Assembly: GCA_018350325.1 (NCBI GenBank)
Contig: JAEVLN010000025.1
Location: forward strand, 413,799-477,798
Length of the DNA stretch: 64,000 bases
DNA from: Globodera rostochiensis
Lineage: Eukaryota > Nematoda > Chromadorea > Rhabditida > Heteroderidae
Direction: 5' to 3'
A program made the translations under genes and the position numbers. The notes under the pieces were generated by a model that worked only from the letters and a program-made list of their open reading frames with translations, did not search any database and had not been told where the DNA came from. Of this stretch, positions 25,201 through 31,573 are shown one piece after another. Each line of letters starts with the position of its first letter. The stretch's first letter is position 1.

Positions 25201-28200
25201 ATTTAGTCGAAAATTCAAATTTTTCTAAAAATCAAGTTTGGCCGCTAACCCGTCCGAAGCCAACCACGATTGCCAATTCTGTCTAGTATTGAAGCTAAGC
25301 CTAAGCCAACCTGGCTTGGGGTTTGTTAGGCTGAGGCCTAAGCATAGCTTAAGCCTAGCTTAGGCTTAGCCTAGCTTAGGCTTAGCCTAAGACGTTAGGA
25401 GATTCGGGAAGTTTTGGCTTGGGTGGGATTCTAGACATTTTACAACGAAAGTAATAATCGAATTCATATTTTTGAATGATTTTGAGACAAACTGGATTTT
25501 TTTAAATTGTTCGAATTTGGTTTGAGGTTCGAAATCGGCAGAAATGGATGTTAGAATTATAGTCTAAGCCCCTAATTCCGGTAAAAACACTTTTTTCTCG
25601 ACTTTTGATAATCACTGACGCATTTTCCACTGACGCATTTTCTACTGACGTATTTTCCACTGACGCATTTTCTACTGACGTATTTTCCACTGACGCATTT
25701 TCTACTGACGTATTTTCCACTGACGCATTTTCTACTGACGTATTTTCCACTGACGCATTTTCTACTGACGTATTTTCCACTGACGCATTTTCTACTGACG
25801 TATTTTCCACTGACGCATTTTCCGGTCACCTTTAAGCAACAATGGTCCGGAATAAGCCAAAAAAAGAACACTTTTGTAAAGAATGTTTTATTTATGGATA
25901 CTAAAAGTGGAAATACGGGGGGGTTTTATACAATAAGGAATGGGGGGGGGATCCAGGGGGTTGTTCTGAGGATCAAAGTTCAGGCACGGCTCATTAAGTG
26001 TACGAGAGACGGCGGCAGCGGACATCAGGGAACGAGCGCGTCGGATGATCAACACGGCGATGTTGAACAAGTAGGGTTGGCCAGAGGATTTATCGAAGAT
26101 GGGAGGGGGGGGGGGGATTTTGGATCAAAAAATGGTTGAACCTTTTGGGAAGCCAATCGGTGGGACCAAAAAGGAGTGCCAATGTTCAAACATTTAGTGT
26201 TTGATTATTTATTTAACGAATAAAGAGTGAAAAAGAGAAAGGAGGTTTTCATCAAAAGTACGATGCTTTTTCTGTCGGAGACATGGCCACCCCCTGAATA
26301 GCCCCAGCCCTTTCAAGAATTAATAAAAACCTTCTGATTTTTAATAGCATTAGAATGAAAAAAAGTGAAATGCAGATCCATACAAATCGAATCCCCTATT
26401 AATTAGTACAATCAGTTGGAATAATGAAATATTTTGTCTGGTGCTTCACATTAGTGTCACACCAGCAAACATGACGAATCGTCGTCGTCAGCTCCGTCCT
26501 TGGAATGTTTTTTCAAAATAAAAAATGTTTCATTTGCTGGTGAAGACAACAAAACAAATTAAAAGCATAAAATTTCCATATATTTTTCGATTACTTTTAA
26601 TTTAACAATTTTCTTTGGAATGCATTTTCAGGCGACGATCAATTATTGGCCCTTCTTTCTTCCTTCGAACGCTGCTGATACTTTGCACTTGAGGAATTAT
26701 AACAATCTGCCTTTTCAAGTAAGTGAACTGCTAGAAAAAGTGTCCGGCACATTTTCTTGTTTCTTGACAAAATTTAGCCAAAAGGTGGCGGAGATTTATA
26801 TGTATAAGCACAACTTTAAAAAGTTGTTACATTTTTGAAAATTACGGAAAATGGCGTTTTTTGCCCATAACTTTGTGCGTTTTGATTCTTGGCATGTAAA
26901 ATAGATCTTTGCTTACAAATTAGTACATTTGTGCAAGCTATCGACGTGGGTTCATAAAAATGTTTTGTTTTTGGGTTTTCGATTGAAAGGGCACATAAAA
27001 ACTTTTTGTAAAAATTCGGGATTTTTAAATGCAATAGTACTGGATTCTAAAATGCCAAACTGCTGCTTTTTCAAATTAAACCGGTTGTGTAATTACTACA
27101 ACTTTTTACATTGTTCAAGCCAAATCATAAAAAATAAAGAGTTGACAGATCGGGACGCCATTTTTTTGCATTCAATGCAGAATTGCCAGGCAAATTAGGG
27201 GAATGCTTAAAATCCATAAACCCAGCACCTAAAACCTGTTTAAAACCCGAAAAACCGGTTGCGGTTGCTCGAGCCAAATATGTAAAAAGTCACGCGGGAA
27301 GTGTAATTTTGGAGAGGCAAGTAGTCGTTGGCTCCAAATGTAGAATAGACGTCCGTGGTGCTGATGGAACGCTTATTGAAGTCAAGGGGACAACAAGCAC
27401 GGATCCGAACTACAAACCCACCATTTCATCCGCTCAGCAACAATTAGTTAAACGCGGCAAGCTCAAAGTGGTGCTCCAGAGGTATAAGTTGAAAATTGCC
27501 AAAGTCAAAATTGGGCGCACGAGGCAAAAAAAAAAGGATAAAAATTTAAAAAAAAACAACGAATTTTTTTGTTGCTCTGAAATTATTTTATTTTTTTGCT
27601 GTAAATTTTTTTGGGTTTTTAATTAAGAAGACAATTTTTAAAATCCTTGGAGCGGAAACCCCATCAGTGCCAACATGAAAATTTTAAAGTGCATTCGGGA
27701 TGATTTCGAAACGGGGATCCGAATTCGAAAAAATTAAAGAATAAAATTTTCCTAAAATGATAATGTATTATTTTCTTTAATTTTAACCAGGAAAAAAAGC
27801 CTTTTAGTACAGGGGAAGGGCGGGGCGAGGACTTTAAATTTGCACCGAAATTTTGTCATTAAATTTCACACTTTGTGCCTTTTTTAGGGTTACTGAAGAG
27901 GAGGTTGTCGCTGCAGAGTTATCACACCGGGAACAACACCGCTTTAATCACCGTCAAAGGGCTCATTATGCAGTGGTCAAGTCTGTAAAGAATGGACTGC
28001 GGGTTATAAATGCGCTTGGCGTGCTTAATGATTTGGGTACTGTTCTACAAGTGTGTATCCAGCAAGGTGGTGAGGCTGCGCTTCGTAAAGGGATGGAAAT
28101 TGTGGTCGGACGGTATGTTTGTTTTATAAATGGTATTCACTCTCGGGACAAAAACCAATGCGCGCTTATTTTTGAACAAATTCGAAAAACAGCTTAAAAA

Positions 28201-29055
28201 CGTTAAAACGAAGAAATTTGTATTGCTAAAAACATGTTTTTGCGCATATTCTCCCCTATTGGTACATACTAGAGACCGGTCGAGACGAGATCTCGAAAAA
28301 TCTCGAGAAATCTCGTCTCGAATAAAACGTCCTATCATTTTCTCGCTCTCTTTACCTGTACTCCACAACCAATCTCTCGTCGTGTCTGCCTTTCACTTTC
28401 ACATACTCTCTCGTCCTATCTTCTTCTCTCTCTTTACCTTGCCCCCACACCCCTCTTCCCGCGATGGATATTCCACTTTACTTATTTAGTTTACTCACGG
28501 TTTGGATCAAAAAACCAAAAAACTCATTTTAAAAGTTTAAACTCATCGGTCCTCACAAGAACTTCACAATGAGTTTAAAACCCAACATACTGTACATATA
28601 GCCGAACTCTGGCTTTAGTTTATGCTTTCTTAAACATTTCAGAGTTGGCCAGACTGCCGCTGTTGGACTGGTATCTTCTGCTGCTGTTGCTACTGGTGTC
28701 CCTTTCGGGCTGGCAGCGGTTTGTCAAATTGCGATGGGCTTCTCGGCTGGAAGTGAGTATATAGAGAATATTAAAAACAAAATTATGCCCCAATGAATGA
28801 ATGAATGAATTGATTTGAGTTTTCTTATATCTCAAAAAGTCTTATTAAAAATATAAAAAATTGACTGATGTCTGGTGCAAATATGTACACACATTTATGT
28901 ATTATTTAATTGATATTTTTTATCTTTTTTCAGAGGTTATAGAGGTAGCATTGAACGCGAATGAGGACAGGCAATTAACGGTGGAAGAATGGGAGAAAAT
29001 CCATGAAGACTTAAAGATTTGTTCGAAGCGAGGACGATTTAGGATGTTGTCGTGA
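23..29055 (+). CDS. SecA-like motor ATPase, giant multi-exon gene (5' incomplete)
   Basis: Exons read by eye: 23-250, 372-495, 1056-1262, 1872-2062, 2126-2280, 3687-3774, 3866-3925, 4768-4968, 6070-6123, 6489-7169, 7352-7480, 7746-7856, 8343-8628, 9881-10064, 10277-10474, 10579-10909, 11613-11787, 12138-12381, 14590-14894, 18675-19030, 19400-19551, 19800-20504, 21599-21689, 23321-23407, 24034-24153, 26632-26718, about 27274-27481, 27888-28112, 28643-28752, 28934-29055 (TGA). Phase agrees at the junctions, except that 23-250 and 372-495 may be alternatives and the start of the 27274 exon is unclear. The motor carries SecA-family signatures in the right order. SecA drives proteins through SecYEG in bacteria and plastids; the job of animal SecA-like proteins is not established. 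The tail after the motor is not bacterial SecA. The start codon lies upstream of the window. The family call is sure; function and exact cDNA are not. Confidence 0.85.
514..1215 (+). repeat. 351-bp direct tandem duplication with pseudo-exon
   Basis: 514-864 and 865-1215 are near-identical, offset exactly 351 bp (for example TAAGGTGAAAG at 701 and 1052). Each unit runs from CATAGGACTTGTCGAGACC through an element-like stretch of CTCGAGA motifs to the first part of the exon at 1056. The upstream copy therefore has an acceptor and a truncated exon (705-852) with no donor. Confidence 0.9.
1872..4968 (+). CDS. SecA-like gene: nucleotide-binding fold 1 (DEAD-like)
   Basis: Exons 1872-2062, 2126-2280, 3687-3774, 3866-3925 and 4768-4968. 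The order of motifs is that of SecA: a Q-type entry (FKPRNTQLLAVMLRRF), Walker A (QVATGEGKSWIVAMLAAML), then GVITSNHHLAKKDAEEMANF and LFGLTVSHI, then AYACDVIYGTMQDY, then AIINDEGDF where SecA has its DEVDS Walker B. These match the bacterial VTVNDYLAxRDAE, LGLxVG and YxxDITYGT blocks. The DEGD in place of DEVD is a family variation or a weak site. The next exon is acidic and helical. Introns are 63 to about 1,400 bp and one carries a 1-kb TA-flanked element. Confidence 0.88.
2629..3635. mobile_element. TA-flanked element with CCGTATTTCC ends
   Basis: Inverted ends CCGTATTTCCTAAAATAGAG and CCGTATTTCCTAAAATAAAG (right end read on the minus strand) lie directly next to TA on both sides (2627-2628 and 3636-3637). 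TA flanks are typical of Tc1/mariner-type insertion. Just inside both ends are long runs of G or C and repeated GGGCTCTATTTTAG phrases. The 1-kb core is AT-rich with no ORF of note. It sits in an intron of the SecA-like gene. Confidence 0.75.
4270..4605. repeat. Large imperfect palindrome in an intron
   Basis: The left arm (about 4270-4393, GGTTCAGCGCCAGAAAAG to ATTCATCAAGCAAAAGC) reappears reversed at about 4470-4605 (GCTTTTGCTTGATGAATTG to GCGCTTAACCGTG). The loop is about 75 bp. The arms differ by scattered substitutions and a short duplication of AGCTCT in the right arm. It looks like a fold-back relic. The region 3926-4767 holds no exon I can see apart from this. Confidence 0.75.
4969..6069. 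other. Intron with TTAGGC-like and CAGAATTCTG repeats
   Basis: No exon is seen. About 5305-5375 holds a run of CCTAAGC/GCTTAGG words, related to the larger arrays at 13331 and 20533. From about 5525 to 6020 there are repeated CAGAATTCTGAT and TCAGAAATCAG phrases facing each other at the two ends, related to the cluster at 8700-9320; this is probably a decayed inverted-repeat element. Confidence 0.5.
6070..7169 (+). CDS. SecA-like gene: linker and ITGTAGS exon
   Basis: Exons 6070-6123 and 6489-7169; the larger is 227 codons. It starts with an Arg-rich, then Glu-rich low-complexity stretch, passes an Asn/Gly/Thr repeat (NNNGTT type, about residues 85-105 of the exon), then returns to SecA-like sequence: IIPVDNMNSG, QWDKGLQQIVQIDQQTEI, then HTNMTSITGTAGS and NNERDF. 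Bacterial SecA has a GLHQAIEAKE segment followed by a GMTGTA loop at the equivalent place. This is the end of the first motor fold and start of the second. The Asn/Thr repeat is an insertion relative to bacterial SecA. Confidence 0.85.
7352..8628 (+). CDS. SecA-like gene: nucleotide-binding fold 2 (helicase C)
   Basis: Exons 7352-7480, 7746-7856 and 8343-8628, all joining in phase 0. Sequence blocks are VLITTGSIEDANTIKDAL (SecA has GTxSIExSExL), then GDILIGTMLIARGVDMNPAD (SecA has TIATNMAGRGTD), then the last exon with KGLAHITAFPPRNN, RVEEQVAGRVARKGQPGSG, matching the arginine-finger block RGRSGRQGDPGS. The donor for 8343-8628 is GCG|GTACGG; reading on past it gives 11 intronic codons that should not be annotated. 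The exon pair is duplicated downstream at 29466-30525. Confidence 0.88.
7950..8098. mobile_element. 149-bp TA-flanked miniature element
   Basis: Ends are CCGTATATCCTCTTAATCCC (left) and CCGTATATCCTCTTTTAATC (right, minus strand), with TA on both sides. Inside are CCTACTCAGA..GG phrases repeated twice. The same right end, partly decayed, appears in the duplicated segment at 29615-29667, and a diverged right-end copy lies at about 1800-1861, ending about 10 bp before the acceptor of the exon at 1872. Confidence 0.75.
8700..9320. repeat. CCAGAATTCTG repeat cluster
   Basis: Short palindromic phrases (ACCAGAATTCTGATTTCTGG, TTCTGGTTTCTGGTTTT) are repeated at both ends of an AT-rich core, with the GC hairpin module at 8860. 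This block and the 55-bp array that follows are missing from the otherwise matching duplicated segment near 30600, where GGAGGCCGG runs straight into TTTAATGCCC. It was therefore inserted or deleted after the duplication. Confidence 0.65.
8860..8883 (+). repeat. GC-rich hairpin module, copy a
   Basis: CGGCGGCGCC, then TATC, then GGGACCGCCG: two arms that can pair. It is preceded by TTCAAAATTTTCT and followed by ACCC and AAGCAGAATTCGC, the same context as the other copies listed under the hunt. Confidence 0.8.
9340..9745 (+). repeat. 55-bp tandem repeat
   Basis: GTCTAGTGAGCAAGTTTTAC is repeated at 9564, 9619, 9674 and 9729, spacing 55 bp. Each unit is itself two related halves (GTGAGCAAGTTTTACAAATT and GTGAGCAAGTTTTACAATAT). 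It lies in the intron before the exon at 9881. Upstream at 9327-9480 are copies of the TCCGCACATTCAATTTACAA family with a CCAGGAGC..ATTG hairpin. Confidence 0.85.
9881..11787 (+). CDS. SecA-like gene: helical region after the motor
   Basis: Exons 9881-10064 (donor GTATGT), 10277-10474, 10579-10909 and 11613-11787. The first reads DELYKRMCDKM then a charged helix ending EEGKKAGKTVT. The third has a TPR-like look (YYEAKAHVELGHKL, later KALKCLEEAVKIVDNKM). The fourth is Lys/Glu then Pro-rich (PSGPDDPPPDEP). A TAG at 11790 is avoided if the GTTAGG donor at 11788 is used, and that choice also sets the right phase for the next exon at 12138. The region sits where bacterial SecA has its helical wing and scaffold, but I see no direct match. 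Confidence 0.75.
11200..11500 (+). repeat. 84-bp tandem repeat in an intron
   Basis: GGTACGGTATCATTGAGCGG starts at 11223, 11307, 11389 and 11473 (spacing 84, 82, 84 bp). Units are G-rich (GGCGGACAAATGGTTGGGAG) and open in several frames; the long proline-rich minus-strand ORFs here are by-products. Confidence 0.88.
12138..14894 (+). CDS. SecA-like gene: hydrophobic segment and FSW-like block
   Basis: Exons 12138-12381 and 14590-14894, both with GTAAGT donors, joined in phase over a 2.2-kb intron filled with nested elements. The first has an acidic start (EDGNGDDDISIPKDELEAM) then a hydrophobic stretch (MWTIGLLFFAGVLQIGFG, then LMLAFCSSGA) long enough for a membrane helix. The second reads GGWDDVLTSLTMAFDRLKG, then FSWAKWFAKKVVHYGKVVLG and a Lys-rich tail. 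This suggests a membrane-anchored or membrane-inserting part behind the motor. The membrane call is inference from hydrophobicity only. Confidence 0.75.
12523..13254. mobile_element. hAT-type element, CAGGGTGGCC ends, TSD GTTTTACA
   Basis: Left end CAGGGTGGCCAT at 12523; right end TGGCCACCCTG ending at 13254. The 8 bp on each side are identical (GTTTTACA at 12515-12522 and 13255-13262), as expected for hAT transposition. It holds a reversed hairpin module at 12755-12778 and a second, nested element at 12967-13199. No transposase is seen, so it is non-autonomous. Confidence 0.88.
12967..13199. mobile_element. Nested hAT-type miniature element, TSD GAGAAAAT
   Basis: Ends TAGAGTTGGTCGAGACCGGG and, reversed, TAGAGTTGGTCGGGACCGGG. 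The flanks GAGAAAAT at 12959-12966 and 13200-13207 are a perfect 8-bp duplication. The interior is built of GGGATCGGGATTTCGCCATT units. It lies wholly inside the element at 12523-13254, so it arrived later. Confidence 0.9.
13331..13530. repeat. GCTTAGGCCTAAGC repeat block
   Basis: Alternating GGCTTAGGCCTAAGC and CACCCTGGCTTGGG words, with TTAGGC in both orientations. Similar short blocks occur near 5310, 25290-25400, 39385-39470, 54405 and 62110-62370, and as a large array at 20533. Confidence 0.75.
13792..14343. mobile_element. hAT-type element, TSD GTATATAC
   Basis: Ends CAGAGTTCCGA and TCGGAACCCTG. The flanking GTATATAC at 13784-13791 and 14344-14351 is a perfect 8-bp duplication. Inside are repeated GCGGATTTTT phrases, GCAAAAAAGCATCACATTCC, and a hairpin module at 14074-14097. 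It lies in the intron before the exon at 14590. No coding capacity. Confidence 0.88.
15522..18608 (+). repeat. 22-bp satellite, about 140 units, with higher-order repeat
   Basis: The unit is CTGTCCTTCACTGACGGATT plus GT. Variants (ATGTCC, ATGCCC, AGTTCC with CTGGCGG) mark positions: AGTTCC at 15915 and 17059, the double AGTTCC at 16575 and 17719, and CTGGCGG at 16301 and 17445 are all 1,144 bp (52 units) apart, so a 52-unit block is duplicated. The array lies between exons 14590-14894 and 18675-19030, which join in phase, so it is intronic. Confidence 0.95.
18675..20504 (+). CDS. SecA-like gene: basic exon and Lys/Glu repeat exon
   Basis: Exons 18675-19030, 19400-19551 and 19800-20504. The first (118 codons) is basic toward its end (REVARKLVKRSVAVGCQMGQ). 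The second reads EAVSAVITSDLIPN and on to DREESGM. The third, 235 codons, is in phase with both neighbours and contains a 36-bp coding minisatellite giving a 12-residue SKSKKEGEEAGG repeat, then Lys/Glu/Ala-rich sequence likely to be helical, ending ERNELEKALKK at a GTAAGT donor. The correct frame (starting ACG at 19801) differs from the Arg-rich frame that an ORF scan would favour. Confidence 0.78.
19911..20200 (+). repeat. 36-bp coding minisatellite
   Basis: GGAAGCAAAAGCAAAAAAGA followed by GGGAGAGGAAGCAGGA is repeated about eight times in frame, giving SKSKKEGEEAGG. Every unit is a multiple of three, so copy-number change keeps the exon open. Confidence 0.88.
20533..21545 (+). repeat. 44-bp palindromic satellite with TTAGGC words
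   Basis: The unit is ACTTGACCTAAGCTTAGGTT followed by AGGCTTAGCCCAAGCCTAGG and TTAG. About 22 units, some shortened, fill the intron between exons 19800-20504 and 21599-21689. CCTAAGCTTAGG and GGCTTAGCC/GGCTTGGGC are self-complementary, so each unit can fold. TTAGGC is the nematode telomere word, but here it never runs as a plain tandem. Confidence 0.92.
21599..26718 (+). CDS. SecA-like gene: two duplicated pairs of phase-0 cassette exons
   Basis: Exons 21599-21689 (A), 23321-23407 (B), 24034-24153 (A') and 26632-26718 (B'). B and B' are both 29 codons and end LHLRNYNNLPFQ before GTAAGTG. A and A' share the SAPLG end before GTGAGTCC. B, A' and B' begin and end on codon borders, so they can be skipped or swapped without a frame change. 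Their flanking introns are also copied (see the repeats at 22920-23885 and 26400-27260). B and B' differ in their first 16 codons (KLWIIPPNSLP against ATINYWPFFLPSN). Inclusion pattern is unknown. Confidence 0.7.
21912..21936 (+). repeat. GC-rich hairpin module, copy in intron
   Basis: GGCGGCGCCTATCGGCACCA followed by CCGAC, a C run and AAAGCAGAATTC; a one-base change weakens the right arm. Element ends could not be placed. Confidence 0.75.
22920..23885 (+). repeat. Duplicated exon B region, copy 1
   Basis: Matches 26400-27200 at high identity over the CACACCAGCAAACATGACGA stretch, exon B, and the following intron (CATAACTTTGTGCGTTTTGA to GAATTGCCAGGCAAATTAGG). This copy carries the 54-bp element at 23223-23276 that the other lacks. 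Confidence 0.85.
23223..23276. mobile_element. 54-bp miniature element, TSD GTATTAGG
   Basis: Ends TCAAGCTGTTCGAGA and, reversed, TAGAGCTGTTCGAGA; flanks GTATTAGG at 23215-23222 and 23277-23284 are identical. It belongs with the CTCGAGA-rich relics near 520, 7500, 28262 and 42235. Confidence 0.82.
24857..24928. mobile_element. 72-bp hAT-type micro-element, TSD CTTAGGGA
   Basis: Ends CAGGGCTGTATCGAAA and, reversed, CAGGCTGTGTCGAAA; flanks CTTAGGGA at 24849-24856 and 24929-24936 are identical. The interior is a TTTCGA/T-run fold. It is among the shortest such elements in the window. Confidence 0.85.
25057..25830. mobile_element. Fold-back element with unequal tandem-repeat arms, TSD TTTAAGCAA
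   Basis: The 9-bp TTTAAGCAA lies at 25048-25056 and 25831-25839. The left arm has two copies of AAAATGCGTCAGT; the right arm is an array of 30-bp units (ACTGACGCATTTTCT plus ACTGACGTATTTTCC) at 25612-25822. Inner arm ends match in inverse: 25081-25107 against 25600-25626, 26 of 27 bases. MULE-like and Foldback elements often have such expandable arms and 9-bp duplications. The open STDVFSTDAF frames are a by-product. Confidence 0.82.
26400..27260 (+). repeat. Duplicated exon B region, copy 2
   Basis: Second copy of the block at 22920-23885, with exon B' at 26632-26718. Similarity ends near 27260 inside AAACCCGAAAA, right where the next coding stretch begins. Confidence 0.85.
27274..27481 (+). 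CDS. SecA-like gene: exon with PD-(D/E)XK-like pattern
   Basis: Open from before 27274 to a GTATAAGT donor at 27482, joining in phase to 27888. It reads VKSHAGSVILERQVVVGSKC, then RIDVRGADGTLIEVKGTT, then ISSAQQQLVKRGKLKVVLQR. The D then ExK spacing inside beta-like segments resembles restriction-endonuclease-fold (PD-(D/E)XK) nucleases, including domains at the C-terminus of some large bacterial proteins. That is a pattern match, not a family assignment. The start is uncertain: no AG nearby gives phase 0 from the exon before, and the duplicated intron ends near 27260, so the true acceptor may have been lost in the duplication. Confidence 0.5.
27888..29055 (+). CDS. SecA-like gene: last exons, hydrophobic segment and EF-hand-like end
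   Basis: Exons 27888-28112, 28643-28752 and 28934-29055, phases consistent, stop TGA at 29053-29055. The first is helical and basic (ELSHREQHRFNHRQRAHYAV). The second encodes about 36 residues that are almost all small or hydrophobic (TAAVGLVSSAAVATGVPFGL then AAVCQIAMGF), a candidate membrane segment. The last reads VIEVALNANEDRQLTVEEWE; N-x-N-x-D ... L ... E matches the spacing of an EF-hand loop, though the usual Gly at position 6 is Arg. No clear AATAAA lies in the next 100 bp. Confidence 0.72.
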
Positions 29056-29392
29056 ATGGTTCTGTTCTGATAAAAATATTTAAAATTCGTTAACTTTCCT
29101 TTTATTCACTTGATTATTCAAATTTGGCATAAAACTTAATGACTTTTCAATTCAAGCGCGATGCAACTTTTGACAAAAAACCTCAAACCGCTTGGCTGGA
29201 GAAAACTTCTTTTCCCTCCCCCCAGAAGTTTTCAAAAAAAAAAAAATTGCTTTTGAAAAAATTAAAAATCGACAACATATTTGAGAATTTTGAGCAATTT
29301 TCTTAATTTTAAGATTTTTCCCGTTCCCGCACGGGAATGCCGCAAAAAACTTGCGGGATTTTTGCGGGTGCGGGATTCCCGTCCCGCAACTT
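29056..29392. other. Spacer after the SecA-like gene
   Basis: AT-rich. A decayed repeat with CGGGAATGCCGCAAAAAACT and GCGGGATTTTTGCGGG words lies at about 29325-29390. No gene is seen. Confidence 0.5.
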
Positions 29393-31315
29393 TCGCGCTG
29401 ATCACGAATTTGGCATTCATTTAACGTGTAATCTCAACTCCTTTCCAACATTAATAATTTTTTAGGGCACGACGGATGAGGAATCCGAATCTTTGAAAGA
29501 GAATATGTGCCAAGGCGACATTTTGATCGGCACAATGCTCATTGCGCGCGGTGTCGACATGAACCCTGCCGATGATGTGGGAATATATTTTTTGTGAAAC
29601 TACAGTAGTATTATTTATGGGGGATTATCCAGAGGTGGGGGATTAAAAGAGGATATACGGAATATAGAGGGCTGGAAAAAATTTCGGATCCGAAATTTTG
29701 GATTCCGGAAAATTTCGGGTTTTTTGGCCGTTTCGGAATTTGTATTAAATTTTGGATTTTACACCCCCTAATATTAAGGATAGGATTTTTGAAGTAAGAG
29801 CAAGTTTGGTGATAGTGTAGTGGTTCGCGGTGTGGTTGTTCAAATCCCTGACTATGGAGTCTGTTTAACTCTTTTTTCCTACTTTTGTCTGAGCATTTAC
29901 TGTGGTTAAACAATTCAAAAATATTTTTCGTGTGTAGAATTTACTGAATATTTAAAAAATTTATAAATTTGTTCAAAGTTGTTTAGTGTCATAAAACGCA
30001 GAAACGCCGCGGATCCCAGTTTTTGTGTCCGCACATTTAAATTTACAATTACAATGCAGGAGCTAATAGCTCCTGCATTGTAAAGGATACCCACTTGTCC
30101 GCTTACAAATGGATTATAATAGGGCCGAAGCCCTCACTAATGGACTTCCGTGGGATAGGCGGGGGCCTGGAGGAATGTACGTAAAGAACACATCGGGCCA
30201 AGTCCAATTCATGCCTTTTAAGCCTTTTATTTTACAGGTGTTGGACAAAGGAGGCTTGGCGCAAATCACCGCATTTCCACCGCGGAATAACCGCGTCGAG
30301 GAGCAGGTGGCCGGCCGCGTGGCGCGGAAGGGCCAGCCGGGCTCCGGCTGTCTGATCATTCGCAAATCGGACATAAAGCGGCTGATCAGCGACGGCGGCG
30401 GCTGCCAAAACGAAGAATGGTCAGACAAAGACTGGGAAAATTGGCGCGACAAACGCGAGGCGTTGGTCGCCGACCAGCTCACATCGTTCCTGCAGAATCG
30501 AATTCCGATACTGTCATTTCGTGGTACGGTTGCTGCACAAAAATGATTTTTTATTATCAATTAAAAAATAAATAAATTTGGGAATGGAGGCCGGACGGGG
30601 CCAGATTTAATGCCCATTTTGTTCTAATTACTATTTCTTTTGTTTTATCAGACGAACTTTACAAGCGAATGTGCGATAAAATGGGTGTTGGGCGGTCAAT
30701 TTGTGAGGAAGAAGAGGACTATTGTCAGTACGCGGCAGTTCAGATTCAAGAGCTGTGGAGCTTTTGGATCAATCGATTTGACCATGAAATTGCGGCATTA
30801 ATTGAGGAAGGCAAAAAGGCCGGGAAGACGGTGACGTATGTTTTTATGGCAATTTTATTTATTATATAATGGCTTTGAAGTATGTTTTTATGGCAATTTT
30901 GTTTATTATATAATGGCATATTGATTGGGTTGACACCAAATTTAAGCATTTTGGAGTATGTTTTTATGCCAATTTTATTTATTATATAATGGCATATTGT
31001 TGGGTTGTGAGTGCCACCACTCTGATTTCGTAAAGTGCCGTCGTGCGTGTCGCTAAATGTTCATATTCAAACTCATTAAATCGTTTTTTAAATTTGTGAT
31101 TTAATTGATTTAAAAGAATGAAAATGATATTATACGTGCATTCGGCCTCCATTTATTTCAGTGATATTTTGGATAAGCCTACGAAAGATGGATTCTTCCG
31201 GCGATTTGATGTATTCATTGAGTCCAAAATTGGCAAACTGAAAGAATTTGTTGCAAACCCAAGCAAAAGTGAGCTGCTCGAGAAACCCGGCATATTTAAT
31301 GAAGACGGCGCAGCA
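29393..31315 (+). pseudogene. Partial duplicate of SecA-like motor exons
   Basis: Matches about 7670-10430 of the main gene. Exons can be matched at 29466-29576 (GDILIGTMLIARGVDMNPAD), 30239-30525 (LDKGGLAQITAFPP, then QVAGRVARKGQPGSG), 30658-30842 and about 31163-31315. The last has one extra A (GAGAAACCCGG against GAGAACCCGG), which shifts the frame, and similarity then stops. It lacks Walker A, so it could not work alone as a motor. Its GGCTTGGCGCAAATC reads GGLAQI, nearer the SecA GGLH motif than the main copy's KGLAHI. It was copied before the 8690-9835 repeats were gained, or after they were lost. Confidence 0.85.
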
Positions 31316-31573
31316 TCAAAGCTTTCATTGGCTACCGTTCCGAACAAAAACAGTCCGAATCCCGAGTGAGGGTCGTTTCGGCTCCCACGTTTCGGCGCCA
31401 GGTACGTTTCGCCATCAAAAAACATTGATTTGATAGCAAGTAAAACAAAAACAGTTTTAACATTTGCTTTCCTTTTATACCAATTATTTACATCGCAATC
31501 GATTATCTATTTTATTTTTTAATTTAACTTTTCTCAACATAAATTTCGACTCACTTATCTATAAGATACGAAC

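Noticed and set aside
25605..25835. STDVFSTDAF repeat protein
   Set aside because: The frame is open only because of the 30-bp repeat in a transposon arm; all three reverse frames are open as well.
29811..29875. tRNA gene (TAGTGTAGTGG and GTTCAAATCCC boxes)
   Set aside because: Promoter-like words are present but no acceptor stem or anticodon arm could be drawn.
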